This document shows positions 1 through 11,944 of a DNA stretch of 64,000 bases, piece after piece. The DNA is taken from assembly GCA_033807695.1 (NCBI GenBank), contig CM066300.1:806001-870000 (forward strand). Direction: 5' to 3'. Made by a program: the position numbers and the translations under genes. Every line of letters starts with the position of its first letter. Within the stretch, counting starts at the first letter, position 1. Below the pieces are notes generated by a model. It was not told the origin of the DNA. It was given only the letters and a program-made list of their open reading frames with translations, and made no database searches. Source of the stretch: Daedaleopsis sinensis (lineage: Eukaryota > Basidiomycota > Agaricomycetes > Polyporales > Polyporaceae).

Positions 1-734
1 GGCGGGCGATGATGCTGCCCCTGCCTGAGTGTGCTGTCGAGCCGGAAGCGGCGGATGGGGCCGCAGAGTGGAACAGTTTGTTTTATTCTTGAGTGCGAAC
101 ACTGACTACTCGATCTTGGACGAGCATGGTGCCTCCGGCAGTGCAACAAGGATGTACTCTGATATACTGGTATGTGCTGAAGCATATATGGCTTTGTACG
201 TTGATTCTAACACTGGTCACATAGGCTTGTTCGTCAATATGACAATGGCCTCATCGACCTCGCATACATAACCTTCGAGTTTTGGGCAACGTATCGGGGC
301 CTATATCATGATGCAAGACGGTGATGCAGGATGGTCTTGTAACTACACGCACTATCTTGTTTTGTGCAGTTTACGCAGTGCCTTCAGCAACCTGCGTGTT
401 GGAATGGTCTTGACCAGCGCATGCATGCGCTCAAGCTATGTGACCTTACGACTTAGTCGAAACATAGACAACATACATACCGATAATCCACACGAGCGAT
501 AATCGCTGATTCTCTCTTCGACGTGTTTTCGGTCTTGCATAGTTCATTTTACATAGGGACTGTCCGCTCAGTCCCGACAGGATGGCAAGTACATACGCGA
601 AAAAATGACAGCGATCACCAACAGCCACGCGGGGGACTGCGCTCCGAAGGCCCCGACCATCGCCGTCATCGTAGTAGCAGTACGGAGCATAGCAGTCATA
701 GCGCATAAGAGCCCAAACCCGGCAGTGCATCCGC
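1..734. other. no gene recognised at window start
   Basis: I see no recognisable gene here. Open frames are short and lack family motifs. The right part is the 3' flank of the eS17 gene, whose stop is at 735. Confidence 0.5.
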
Positions 735-1438
735 TCACGAGCGGCCAGCACCAGGGACGTTGCGACGTTCCCTCCGGGGTCCCCGCTCGGCCTGCTGCGT
801 CGCAGGCACAACAACGGAGTGGGGGATGGAGTCGAAGTTGAGGGAGTGGAGGAGATCCTAAGATGCAGACAACACTATGTAAGCAGACGTTTATGTGAGC
901 ATGGCTTGAAACATACCTTGGTGTCGGGGTCGATCTCCAGAGGGTTGACGGTGGTGTCAAGGGCGGAGACCTCAGGGACGTAGTTGTCCTTGCGCTCACG
1001 TTCCTCCTCCTGGAGCTTGAAGGAGATACCACGGACGGGGCCACGCTGGATACGCTTCATCAAGTGAGTCGTGAAACCAGCGATCTTGTTCCGGAGACGC
1101 TTCGAGGGGACGACAGCCTATGTGGACCGAGATGAATATAGGATGCGCGAGCACGAGTTCCCTGGTGTACGCACGACTTCATCGATGATTCGCTTGTTGG
1201 TGTGGAAGTCGAGAGTAAGACGGGGGTAGCTGCAGCGGCATGTCAACACTTCGCTCTTGTTCCCCGCCACCACCCGCCTCCACATGATAGACCATACACA
1301 CGGGTAGGACTACTCACTACTTCTCGATGAGGACACGGGAAGCCCTTTTGGTAGTCTTCGTGCGTACGCGACCCTAGAATGCGCGAGATACAATCAGTCC
1401 AGCTGCAGATGTGTCGACATAGATCCGAATCTGACCAT
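735..1438 (-). CDS. RPS17: 40S ribosomal protein eS17 (RPS17)
   Basis: Structural protein of the small ribosomal subunit. Five exons join cleanly: 1436-1438 (the ATG only), 1318-1373, 1175-1229, 917-1117 and 735-857, giving 145 residues, the usual length for fungal eS17. The start reads [19 protein letters not shown], followed by [19 protein letters not shown]. The core contains [20 protein letters not shown] and [20 protein letters not shown], the hallmark of the family. The C-terminus is the variable, basic tail ending in GAGRS. The ATG-only first exon is needed, because the second exon opens directly at GRVRTK after a CTAG acceptor. The gene lies head-to-head with the uS8 gene, with 428 bp between start codons, which suggests a shared promoter. 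Confidence 0.96.
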
Positions 1439-1866
1439 GGCGGATGTTGTGGATAGTCGGGGGCTTGAGCTTGATGCAGACGGCGACGAGCTAGACAAGC
1501 CAGAGAGCGAGGGAGTGGGTCGGCAGACGCCGGGTGGCTGATACAGAACTATACAGCTCTCAGCCACCGACGCGCTCATGGAAATTGTGAGAGTAGGCGC
1601 TCGACAGTATTAGTGCCAGGTCCACCCTCCGTCGCCGCCGTCGCCGCCTCCTCAAGCCTCCGCAAGGTGAATGATGCCTCCTCGATGTGCCCTGTGTTGC
1701 AACAGACAGCGCTTGACGATATTCTTTCACTGTCGCGCACCGTGATGCAGCTCGTCTTGACTCGCGCTTTCTGTAGCACGACACTCGGACGAGCGTATTC
1801 AAGTGTACTCACTCGGCCATTGTTCTGTCTCCATAGTCTCCTCTCGGCTTCACTCCTTCGCCCATC
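1439..1866. promoter_or_regulatory. bidirectional promoter of the two ribosomal protein genes
   Basis: This 428-bp interval separates the start codons of the divergent eS17 and uS8 genes. It contains a perfect 9-bp dyad, GGTGGCTGA at 1533-1541 and TCAGCCACC at 1560-1568, plus a pyrimidine/CCG-rich stretch near 1620-1665 and C/T-rich sequence just before the uS8 ATG. Calling it a shared promoter is inference from the layout. No known basidiomycete ribosomal-protein motif was identified with certainty. Confidence 0.5.
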
Positions 1867-2635
1867 ATGGTTCGCGTCTCTGTGCTTAACGACTGCCTGG
1901 TGAGTTATCATGCGTGTGTCTCGGGCATAGTGCTCATCTCGTATCCAGAACAACATTGTCAACGCAGAGCGTCGTGGCAAGCGCCAGGTCCTCATCCGTC
2001 CTTCGTCGAAGGTCATCATCAAGTTCCTCAGTGTCATGCAGCGCCATGGTGAGTGGATCTCTGATCATCCGTTTCACACCTGTCGTTTCTATTCCATCGC
2101 CCACGAAACTTTGACTCGGAGTTATAACTACGATCGACGAGGTTCGCCTCCACCCGTCCCTCGTTTTAAGGCTCCGATATAAGAACTTCCTCTCGACGCC
2201 ATTACAGCATCATTTCGTTTGTTGACGGTCTTGGTGCTCACTGTAGAGGATACATCCTTACTCTTTTGCCGTGATCATGTTCTCGTGCCCGCCAACAGTT
2301 ATACTGACCGTTCGACTGTCCAGGCTACATCGGCGAGTTCGAGATTGTCGACGACCACCGTTCAGGAAAGATCGTCATTCAATTGAACGGTCGTCTGAAC
2401 AAGACGGGTGTTATCTCGCCGCGCTACAATGTGCAGGTCAACCAGATCGAGGCGTGGGTGAACTTGCTCCTCCCCGCTCGTGGCTTCGGTATCATCATCC
2501 TCGTGCGTTTATTCCCTCGCCTCGTCATATGATTATGCCTGACTGAGTCTACAGACGACATCGTCTGGTATCCTCGACCACGAGGAGGCGCGTCGTAAGA
2601 ACATTGGTGGCAAGCTCCTGGGGTATGTTTACTAG
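1867..2635 (+). CDS. RPS22: 40S ribosomal protein uS8 (RPS22 / RPS15A)
   Basis: Small-subunit ribosomal protein of the uS8 family, which contacts 18S rRNA. Exons 1867-1899, 1949-2048, 2324-2502 and 2555-2635 total 393 nt and encode 130 residues, exactly the family length. Visible blocks are [11 protein letters not shown], the basic segment [66 protein letters not shown] and [20 protein letters not shown]. The start at 1867 is the only ATG giving the conserved N-terminus. Intron 2 is long (275 nt) compared with the others (about 50 nt). Such introns in ribosomal protein genes can host snoRNAs, but I found no convincing box C/D pair. Confidence 0.97.
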
Positions 2636-3113
2636 ATGTATCCATGTATCTGTTATGCTCTCTGGTAGGTTGTACCTATCATCAAAATAAGCAGGCCGCC
2701 TGGGGCCATCATACGTGCAGTTTCTCTTCGTCAAGGAACGTCTTCCCGTCTCATCTGAACGTCATCCTACACTATGAATCAGGTAGTCAACTTGGAATAG
2801 GCAGTGGGCAGGGTAGTATGCAATTCGTGGTTGCATTAGTGTTATGGGTCAGTTCTACTGCTAGCGGCATCTCGCAAAACATTAGTAATAGTATGCAAGC
2901 GACATATCTGTTTGCCTATCGCGTAGAAGAGCATGATGCTGGCAACAACGCCTAACTTAAACGGTTGCCATATTGGGACGACGAATGTAGGCGCTACACC
3001 AACGGCGGAGTTTGTGTCGCGAAAGGTCGTGCGATGTGAAGGAAGTTCACATCGCTACTTCTTGCTCCAGAGTCAAGCTAACATCCCCGAAAGTTACGAG
3101 ACCTCTAGAAACA
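2636..3113. other. intergenic, nothing recognised
   Basis: 3' flank of uS8 and upstream region of the next small gene. Short open frames only, with no motif. Confidence 0.5.
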
Positions 3114-3501
3114 ATGAACACAAACTCTGCGGCGTCTTCTACTACCAGACCGGCAGGTTCACCAATTGACCGCCGCAGAGGCGCATCTCGAACTCAGGTG
3201 AGCAGAGTTCACACTCGACAACATCGTTACCACGAAGTTCTATACCTGCGGAGGTCGTATCGAAGCTGAGCGACTAGAGCCCCGTGGGTGACAATGACTC
3301 TTGCTAATTTCCATTTTGTGACTTTTGTGCAGATACCCGGAGGCAGTAGCGCGACCAGCTACAAGAATAAGCCAAATCACCAGGTGTAAGCTGCTGAATG
3401 AGCGTGCACTGCACTAAACCTAGAAGGAAAGTGGCGTGTCTCCAGGTTCGGTGAACTGGCAGACGCGGTACAATAGGCAAATCAACGAGGTGCCAATGTA
3501 G
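3114..3501 (+). CDS. small hypothetical protein, 70 residues, three exons
   Basis: Unrecognised. Three exons, all in phase 0, join without any adjustment: 3114-3197, 3333-3383 and 3424-3501. The product starts MNTNSAASSTTRPAGSP, continues with IDRRRGASRTQ, then IPGGSSATSYKNKPNHQ, and ends with SVNWQTRYNRQINEVPM. It is hydrophilic and Ser/Thr/Gly/Arg-rich, with no signal peptide or membrane segment. The N-terminus looks disordered and the end (NWQTRYNRQINEVPM) looks like a short conserved motif. All three splice sites are consensus (GTGAGC/GCAG and GTGTAA/CTAG). The phase-0 agreement across three exons and the absence of internal stops are the main support. No function is proposed. Confidence 0.55.
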
Positions 3502-4552
3502 TAGTCCCGGAGGTATTGTTTTTCAGGATGCTCACGACGCAACGCCCGCAGCGCAGTTGTTCTCGTGTATCATGCAAGTCTAGATGGGGCACCAGCCACA
3601 GAGCAGATATATAAGCCGGGCAAGAGGACGCAGAGGGTCGATACCCACAGTCCACTGCCGCCGTGAATAGACGTTCAAAAGCTCTAAACGTTCAAGACGA
3701 GGAGGCCCTAGGTAAGCCGGAATCTTCCGCTGATGACCTACTGTACAATGTAGCTAACCGTTACGCAATAGGAACAGCTTCACTGCCCGTAATCAACACT
3801 TCTACTGATCGCAATCTCTACTCCGACGGTCATCGTGTGACTTGGCGCTTAGCAATCCTGCACCTTAGCCACCGACCAGACCAGATTGAACGCACCGGTG
3901 CACGCATCTAGCGCATCTATTTTTCCTATTGTTCCCTGCTAAACAAGGCGAGTTCTCTTATTTGGCAGGACGCACGAGTATCTGAGACGCGTGACCCAGA
4001 TAATAGCGCACTCGTGTCCAGCTTCTTAGACCACAAGAATTTGCAACGATCGCCCTCAAAAGCGTCTAGCGTCCCACATCGGCGAAAGGCGGTGCGGACC
4101 ACGTCCTCTATGCATTCATACACACGTGACTGCGCTGACGGACGGGCCTCCAGCACAGTCTGAGCGGGTACCTGCGATATCTCACAACAACTATCCTGAC
4201 CCTCCTTCACCCCGCCCTTCGACCCAGAACAACACCGGCAGAGAGAACCCGATGGCCGACGCTGGAGGCCGCAAGAGCTTTTTGATGCGTGCGTCAGACG
4301 ATCCTTCCTTTCCTTTGTTCTCACCCAGGCGGCGACGCCACTGACACGAGCTTCTTCCGTCTCGTGCGTTGCACAGAGACGTCACAGGCGGCAGACTCGT
4401 CGACTGCCTCGGAGGCGGCAGGCTCCCGCGGGAATGGGAGGTATATGGCGCGGACGGCATATGCGGCAAGTCTCCTCGCCGCCGTGGTGCTGCCAGTGGT
4501 ACCCAATGCTGACCATCCGTCTCCGTCCCCGTCCCCGTTTCCGTTTTCGTGA
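3502..4552. other. intergenic with an orphan open frame
   Basis: A TATATAAG box lies at 3608-3615. A protein-like open frame follows (about 3663-3911, containing VQDEEALGKPESSADDLLYN), but it has no ATG. At 4252 an ATG opens MADAGGRKSFLM before a consensus donor, and may be an upstream exon of the gene at 4553. The phases did not join without strain, so it is not called. Confidence 0.35.
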
Positions 4553-4832
4553 ATGCAGTCTGGGGACAAGGTGATCGTGTGCGTGTGCGAGGACACGCTT
4601 GGAACGTGGCGCCCGGGCGTGGTCGCGGATTTCAACCAGTACCCGGTCCGCGTCGAGGTGAGTGCCGTACATGCCCATCTCGCGGGCGAGGTGCGACGAT
4701 CTGACTGGAACGCAGATTGATCGCTACTGCTACCCGGTGCTGTACATGGAGTACGAGCGCACGGTCATGGGCTACTTTGATCCGTGCAGATGCGAGATGC
4801 TCTACGACACGGTCCGGTCCAGGATGAGATGA
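4553..4832 (+). CDS. small hypothetical protein, about 74 residues, two exons
   Basis: Unrecognised. Exons 4553-4657 and 4716-4832 are joined by a 58-nt intron (GTGAGT...GCAG). The product begins MQSGDKVIVCVCEDTLG, followed by TWRPGVVADFNQYPVRVE. After the intron come IDRYCYPVLYMEYERTVMG and YFDPCRCEMLYDTVRSRMR. It has five cysteines and an SH3/Tudor-like feel (short beta-strand-like segments around GVVADF), but that resemblance is only an impression. The true start could lie further upstream: an exon from 4252 and a Ser/Ala-rich open stretch at about 4330-4440 precede it, but their phase does not connect cleanly. Confidence 0.45.
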
Positions 4833-5313
4833 GGACCTGAAGATCGAGCGCATTGCGCGGTTGTTGTTTTCTATATGCATCCACTACATCTCTACCACTT
4901 ACCAGGCTGTATCATATGTATCGTATCGGATTGACAGCGTGGTATCATATGTACTTATCCCCTCATCCAAGCTCGTCCGAAGATCGTGCCCGCTGTAGCA
5001 TCATGATTCAGAGTTATTAGTATGTCCTCCAGACATCCTGTGCAAAAGCTTATGGACTGACGCATATCTTCTCAGCGATGCACTACGAACCAGCGGTATG
5101 CGAGTGTGGCCTCTGTATTGGCCCGTACGCCAAAGCGTCGGATCCTTATAATATTCAAATGGTCGGTTGCGCTCGCTTTGTCTCGAGTACAGGACAGTGC
5201 GTCTTTCAAAGGAAAGCGCAGGTGCATAAAGGTGCCGCTTGGTCGAAGGTATAAGTACATGCTCACTCGCCTGATCGCTCGCCACCATCTTCGCCTGCTT
5301 CCATCCCTCCGAC
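4833..5313. other. intergenic; TATA-like box before the next open frame
   Basis: No gene seen. A TATAAGTA sequence at about 5250-5257 lies roughly 60 bp before the ATG at 5314 and may be its core promoter. Confidence 0.4.
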
Positions 5314-5811
5314 ATGTCGTCCAAAAGCCCCTTCAACCCATTCAGGCCTTCGGCGCATGGTGTTAATCTTCATCTGAGCAGGTCTACGGCACCCGCGAAG
5401 AACGACAAACCTCTGTCTGCAGGCAAGCCTGAGGAGGCAGGAAACCTGTCCACTGCCACGGCCAACACGCAACAGTCGCACCACGCTGCCTTGGAGTCTT
5501 CTCAGGCGTCCGCCGTGAATACCAGCAAGACCTCCCTAGCTCACAACGCGCCGTGCGTCGCGCTCCCGAAGACCAACTTGCAGAACATCCCTACAACGAC
5601 CACTCCGGTGAGCTTTCACTTCCTTATCGCAGCGGGGCCTGGATCACAACCAAATACTCACTAGGCGCTCGGATAGAAGCCAGGCTCTATAGGCAATGTA
5701 TCTGGCGAAGAGGTTAAGCCGGAGTATACCTGGAACAGGGAGCTCACGGAGAAGGAGCAGCATGCGGTCGCGTTGGGCAAGGCGTTCTTCAAGAACGCGA
5801 TGACCTAGAGG
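5314..5811 (+). pseudogene. hypothetical gene, probably broken
   Basis: Unrecognised. From ATG 5314 an open frame begins MSSKSPFNPFRPSAHG and continues as a Ser/Thr/Ala/Gln-rich, probably disordered segment up to a consensus donor (GTGAGC) at 5608. A second coding-like segment at about 5680-5811 contains EEVKPEYTWNRELTEKEQH and ends AFFKNAMT before a stop. The visible acceptors do not bring the two into one frame: the donor is phase 0, whereas the downstream frame needs phase 1 or another intron. Either the gene carries a frameshift or one exon junction is missed. A TATA-like box precedes it. Confidence 0.35.
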
Positions 5812-7175
5812 TGCGTGACCTTTTCGGCCACTGACGCAGGACCATATTCCCCTAACCAGCAAGCCATACTTGCCAGCAGGGTTCTTTTGGGTTCCGCAGC
5901 CGAGTCTAGTGCCCATCTACTAGGCTGACACTGGCCCAGTGAGGAGTCGTGCGCATATCGCTACGATATCTTGCTCAGAGAGGATGACCGCCGGAATCAT
6001 GACTTATAGTATCACTTTCCCACTGCCACCATTTAGATCCCTGTGTTCCTAATCGAGGCTTTTGAAGCGTGAGGCCCTGAGGCTGCCCTGAGGTTTTGTC
6101 GGTTCTGGCGACAAAGATTCCATTTACGGAAGAGACAGGGCAAGTGCACCGCCATTTGCACCCGACACTGGGCGCCAACGCGTTCAAGCTGAGTCTATCC
6201 TTTCGACTCGACTATCGATATCCACGCGTTTGACTCACCATCATCTCCAATGCCCATACCCCCCAGACAGGTTCGAAAATCTGGACAGACGTACAAGAGC
6301 TATAGAGTCACCTCGATTGCCCATACCACCGTACTACGTTATGGTATCGGACGATCGATCAACATACTACTAATGTTCACCTTGCGGCTGTCCTCTCTTG
6401 TCCTCTCCGATGCGGCATCTCCCCGAAGCTTGAGCCCAATTTTCAACGAGGCATCGTATCCATGAGCCCTGCGAACTGCATGCTCTACGGTCGGATCTGC
6501 GCGGTATGTAACTTCGGGTGCGAGCTAAGCTGCTTGCGGAGCGGCGGCGTTGCTACCTGAAGTTGCTACAATTGCGGATGCAACGAACAGTCTAGCATCC
6601 GACCGAGACTCCCGAAGGTTCCCGGATTGCGGGATTGTCATATCGAATCGAAATTATCGAGGACAATCGGACCGGCCGGAGCTCACATGGGTACACGTGC
6701 CATGAAAGCGGGATGTACTGGCTTCCTAGGTGGAGATACATACCTGGCTGTCTCGAAATGAGTGGCTTCTCACGGAATGGCGCATGGTGTTGTAATGATG
6801 TGCTTCTTGATGTCAACGCATTGTTCTTGCTTCCCGTTGCCTCGAATCTCGATATCCTCGAAGGGAGTATTAAATGTCGTTATGGTCTCCCACCTTGGCA
6901 TCAAGCGTGGAATACCGAGGTGCAATGAACACCAAGTCGGAGGCTTGTCCTGGCTGCCAGAGCGGAGGGTTTGGCTGGTCTCGGCTACTAGGTATCGCCG
7001 CTCGCCAGTGCGGGGGTCCGAGGAATGCATCGATATAGATGGCTAATAGTATCGTAGCGTACACAGAGAATAGAAGAGATAAGTTAGCGCGGCGGCCTAG
7101 CGACGGAGTGGTACAACAGATCTTGCAACTGCAAGGGATAAATCAGTAAATGAGTGGAACGATGCACACGACCTC
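5812..7175. other. intergenic, nothing recognised
   Basis: No gene with family motifs on either strand. Several short open frames overlap with no consistent splice structure. Confidence 0.45.
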
Positions 7176-9247
7176 CTAAGGCAGATTGTGGCTCTTGAAA
7201 TCCTTCATGTCGTAGCTGTTTTGTCCGTACGGGTCCCCTTGGTCGTCATGTGTGATCGTCTGCCTCGTTACCTCGATCTATAAAATATATTGGTCAGTAT
7301 AAGCCGTTATAACGAAAGTGTGGGACGTACTACAGGCACACGTGACCCAGGCAGAGAGAACTCGCCAGTGCGGCCGTTCTCTGAGGTGTACGCCCGGCCG
7401 CTGTTGGTACTGGTGTTCCGGATATGTGAACGCGCGTTCAGAGAGCCAAGGAACGAGTTGGCGTAGACTGCAAAGGGGCGTGAGATGAGGGCACATGCAA
7501 CGAGTACTTGGAGCTTGAACGCACGCTTAGTCTGCATCTCGACGAGGCCAAGGAACACAAGACTGTTCTTCTTGAGCGCGAACTGAAGGAATGACGACAT
7601 GGCTTCAGTGATCCAAACACCCGCATGCACTTGAGTGACGCACCAAAATAACACAGACAAGGGATGCCGTCCTGGATCAATAGCGGTTAATCACGTGCAT
7701 GTGAGGTCGAGGGGCGGAACAACCTACCCCGTCATCGCGCCAGTGTTGACGCTGTACAGCAGGATCTTATTGATCATGCTGTTGGACTGCCTGCAGTGTT
7801 CGCATTTAAATTCTATATGAAGTTGCAGCGGCAAGATCGAGAAACGTACTTGTGCACAGTAGCCCTTCCGCGCTTCAGGTAGAATGAAAGAGTCAGGGCG
7901 ACTAGGAGGTCCACCAACGCTGCCGAACCGAGGCCCGCGCCGACCGTCACCTGAGAAAATGATGAGGATCGTCCTAGCTCGTAAAAGGAATGGGTAGGAG
8001 AAACGTACAAGAGAGGAATGAATTGCACGAAGTTCTACCCAGTTAGGGTAGATGTACGTGAGAGCAGTCGATGCTTAGGACACTGCGAGTCAGCGTTGTC
8101 TCAGCATAGACTTGTGATAACCTGCGTACCAAAGCCGAACCCTGAAGAAAGCGTGGTTATCAGAACTTTGAGGGTCTGATGAACATTTATGAAGTCACAT
8201 ACCTACTCGCGCAAAAGCGAAGAGTGCCTGCAGAAGCATCAGTCAATGAAGTAGCACGAGATTCATAACACGGTGGCATACAATAATACCAGTCCAAATG
8301 ATCGCTTTGTCGCTGACTGTGGGAAGGGTGGTGAGACATGGTACGACATAGACTAACATTTATCGGAAAACCTACCAATCCATACTCTCCATGTGTAGTA
8401 GCTGTGCAGCATTATTTAGTAAAGGTCGCGATATCGAGAGCGAACTATGCTGATCTGCTTACCCTTGCACGCACAATGCAATCAACGCCTGCAGTTAACA
8501 CGATCAGAAAATGCTCATCGACAGCGTGCGAATGGCAGCACTTACGCTACACGCGACTGTGACCTGAGCGAGAGAAGGCAGTACATGTCAGATTGAGAAG
8601 TTCCTCGGCATGACAAGGATCTCAGTCCACTTACGCCCACACCACTGCATAGCCACGGGTTGACGAAGGTAATGTCAGTCACGCAAATCACCGCCACAAG
8701 AAGAATGACGACTGACTGCCCGATGGGAATGAAGCTCAAGATGCTGGTGAACCCCTGGATTATGTAGACGTACACGAACTGCATGCAGAATGCAGTGTGC
8801 ACGGTCTCCAGTAACCTGAAGAGGCGCCAGGGTAGGGTTAGACAGCTCTAACAGAGTCGAGAAGCTGTTCGACGCATACTGACCACACTATGAGGACCTG
8901 GGGGAGCGTTTTTGTTGAGCGCTGCTAAAGCGCGAATACTAGTGTTCATGGAATCGGTACTCACAAGGTATCGTAGCGAAGGGGGATCGTTTGGATAATT
9001 CTGGTAGTAGATGAATGACTGCAACGTAGTCATGCCATACAGACTGGGAGACTACGATTAGGGCGAACTACGGACCACAGAAACTCAAACGCGACGCTCA
9101 CATGCAAGCCATAAATATCTCAATCAACAACCCTCCCATGATGGTCTCCGCTGGATGTGGTCCGAACGACTCGAGTAGGCCGGGCGGGAGGCCACCTGCC
9201 CCGGCAGCTCCTGCCCCAGCAGCGGATGAGGTCGTGTTCGCCGACAT
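7176..9247 (-). CDS. DUF6534-type multi-pass membrane protein
   Basis: Integral membrane protein of the large Agaricomycete DUF6534-like family; its molecular function is not established. The start at 9247 gives MSANTTSSAAGAGAAG, then GPHPAETIMGGLLIEIFMAC, the typical first membrane helix. Next come MTTLQSFIYYQNYPNDPP (around 8975-9030) and a helix-rich exon at about 8620-8802 (HTAFCMQFVYVYIIQGFTS, VVILLVAVICVTDITFVNPW). Several short exons follow. Then come FLQFALKKNSLVFLGLVEMQ and FAVYANSFLGSLNARSHIR, the conserved C-terminal helix and arginine-rich motif. The last exon (7176-about 7279) reads IEVTRQTITHDDQG to KDFKSHNLP. The many small exons between 7.8 and 8.6 kb were not all resolved. 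The final-helix SLNAR motif and the trailing ITHDD segment are typical of the family. Confidence 0.75.
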
Positions 9248-11944
9248 GATGGGTAGAGGGAGGAGGTGAGGGAGGGAAGAGTGAAGAGACAAGGTTTCGA
9301 GCAAGACAGTTCTATATGTGCCGCTCCAATCCTTCGGCTAAGCGTGGAGGAGATCGGGCTCTCACAGGCTCTCACAGGAGGAAGGAGGCTCACCCGGACC
9401 GGAGTTTCGGACATTGAGGGAGGCGCTCACTTGTCGCACCAAAGGGGAAAGGTATGAATACTTGAGGCGAGGCAGCAGGCCTCAGGGCTGGACTGCAATT
9501 GTGGGTGGTCGGCGCATCTGATGCCAGTGCTGTCCGAGTGTGACTCTGGGAAGATGCGAGATGATGGCTGCATGATGGACCGTGGTGGGTTGCTCAACTT
9601 CTTAGCCGGATAATATAGCTGTGCAGAGCACATGTAGAGTTCATGTGAGTTGGGATGCGTAATATCTCGGTTTACACACATCGTACACACTCACCAAGGG
9701 ATGGTTAGGCCGTCTTGAGTTTATACTTTCAAGTATTGTCATGTAAGAACCCGAGTCGGAAGTCTTTTCGACTCTGTTTGTCCGAGTCACTTGTGCGTAG
9801 CGCCAACATTGTGGCGTATACTCATGGACCTAGATCGTACGTAACGTGTTCCCTTGGCCTACTACCCCTGTTGAGATCAGACCGTGCTGCATGTTACAAT
9901 GAAGAGGAGATAATAGTCCCTGTCAATAACTATACAAATGGGATGCGTACGAACCCGCCGCGCAGTACCATTCATGGAGGCGTGCCGCCGGCGCATAGCA
10001 TGAGCACTTTCGCTATGTTATACGACGACTCCGAGACAGGCCCTGCAGAACATAACACCGATCGAAGCAGCAGGATTTCAACAAATGCTGAGTCAAAGAA
10101 AATCGTCGTCACGGTGTCAGTGAGCATCATGGTTCACAAGTGAGACCTTATCACGGTCACTTTTGATGAAGAAAGTCACATCATGCGGTCCTGTCCCACC
10201 CAGCGGCGGCAGCGCTGCTCATAGTGCTCACTTTTTGTCGTCTGAGGCCCTCCATCGCCGACAAGGTGCCGTCTACAGACGTATACCTCCGCGTGTATCG
10301 GTTCGTATTGCGAGCGAGCAGCGTTTCCACGTTCCATTCTGCCACTGGCGGGTTGTCTTACGCGTGTCGGAAGTTCACCATGTTCCCGACTGCGGCGGTC
10401 CACCTTATAGAGTACATTGTCAGTACATACAGCCCTTCGAGTGGAGTGGGATTGCACCACTCGAGCCCCCTGAGACCATCAGAAGATATCGATTTCGTTG
10501 AAGAGCCTCCTATCGTGGGCATCATAATCAGGATCTGCGGGATTTCCATCGCCATAAGAATGCATGAACTGACTCCTGAGTCCTGAGCTCACCTATGCAT
10601 GTGTAGTAGTAGTTGCCAGTAGTCGCCCCTCCGACTCAGGTCATGGAGAAGTGTCGGGAACTTGAGGTGATGATAAGTATACCATCGCCATGCCGACGTG
10701 AATTGTATCAAGTGGCGTGCTTGATGCATGTGTGCACAATGTTCTTGAGAAGTTCCTAAAGACCGAGTGAGCTGCTGCAACCGCGAATACCGGACATCGG
10801 AAGCACTAAGTCCTGACTGCACCGAAGTAGCAATACCCACCGGCAAGCTGCCTCAGCCTAGTAGCACAGTACTTGTAGCACCCAGTCTACCCCCATCTAC
10901 CCCTGATTGACCCCGGACGCTACACGACTGCACGGAAATTCACCGCCGAGCCGCTGTGCGAACCTACGGCAGTCATCAGCAGATAGTGCACTATACTAGT
11001 GCAGCTATAGGACATGTCGAGGTGAGTCGGAAAGTCATATTACAGAGGCATGTGAAGGTTGTTGGTGATCGGATGGTGCTTGTTGGATGTACAGTGATGA
11101 TCGCCATTGCGATTTGCTCTCGCAGCCCTCTGCTGCGATCAAGAAGTTCAAAACTAGCGTCGATTGGTATTAAAGAAGCAAGGCACCTGGTGACATCTAT
11201 CAACGTGTACGGTTGCAAAGGCTTGGTCGATGGCATCGCCGCCGTATCGGCAGGTATGCAGGAAGAGGTTATGTCGAGAGGGTGCTGAAGATCATAGTCA
11301 GTAATGACGGCTGGGAGTTCGGGGTCTACTTACTGTTACAACTCACTAGCTCCATGCCAGCTCTCCGGTGGGGAGGCTGAGGCCGCTTCTCGCGCCCAAG
11401 ATGACAGCAATATGACAGCGTTCTCAAGGACTTGAAGGATCCGAGTGATCATGCACATGTCGTAACGACCCTGACAGATCCGAACTCGACATAAGTCCGG
11501 ACTGCGGCCATGAGGGTGTGCTCGGTATTTGATTTTGCTAAAGAGCACCTGGCACGCGTTATCATGCCTCGACGGTGACTTGTTGAGAGTCTTGTGAGGA
11601 CACATGTCAGCAGTACAATGTGCGATAGGTGTGAACGGAGACGTACTAAATTCCGTCTACAGAGCAGATGGGTATACAGATATTTCAAACATGGTCACCG
11701 TAATTGCAGCGATGTAGAAGGTGACCTCAGAGTCCGAAGAGATACCAAATTCGAAGCTGTAACTCAGTAATTGTCGAATTGAAGCTGGTCAGTCGGCAAA
11801 AGGAACAATGTGCAAGAATAGGCGTTGATTCCTACGCTACCTGACCGACAGCAGATCGAGCAATACGAAACGATGAGAAAAACCCAATTAACACACAACA
11901 AACACGCCAGCGACAAATCATTCCTGAATGAACTGCACTTGTCG
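9248..11944. other. long interval without a resolved gene
   Basis: No complete gene could be built. A few segments look protein-like. On the minus strand at 10358-10555 there is LEGLYVLTMYSIRWTAAVGN. On the minus strand near 11660-11760 there is EVTFYIAAITVTMFEISVYP before a stop. On the plus strand at 9715-10143 an open frame lacks an ATG. They might be relics of a DUF6534-like neighbour, but the evidence is weak. Confidence 0.3.

Noticed and set aside
568..1044. Minus-strand open frame overlapping eS17
   Set aside because: Runs through an intron and out of frame with the conserved eS17 exons.
2049..2323. snoRNA in the long second intron of uS8
   Set aside because: A CTGA and a loosely similar C-box are present, but no pair with the right spacing and terminal stem was found.
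9715..10143. 142-codon plus-strand open frame
   Set aside because: No ATG start, no motif and no splice partner; coding status not supported.
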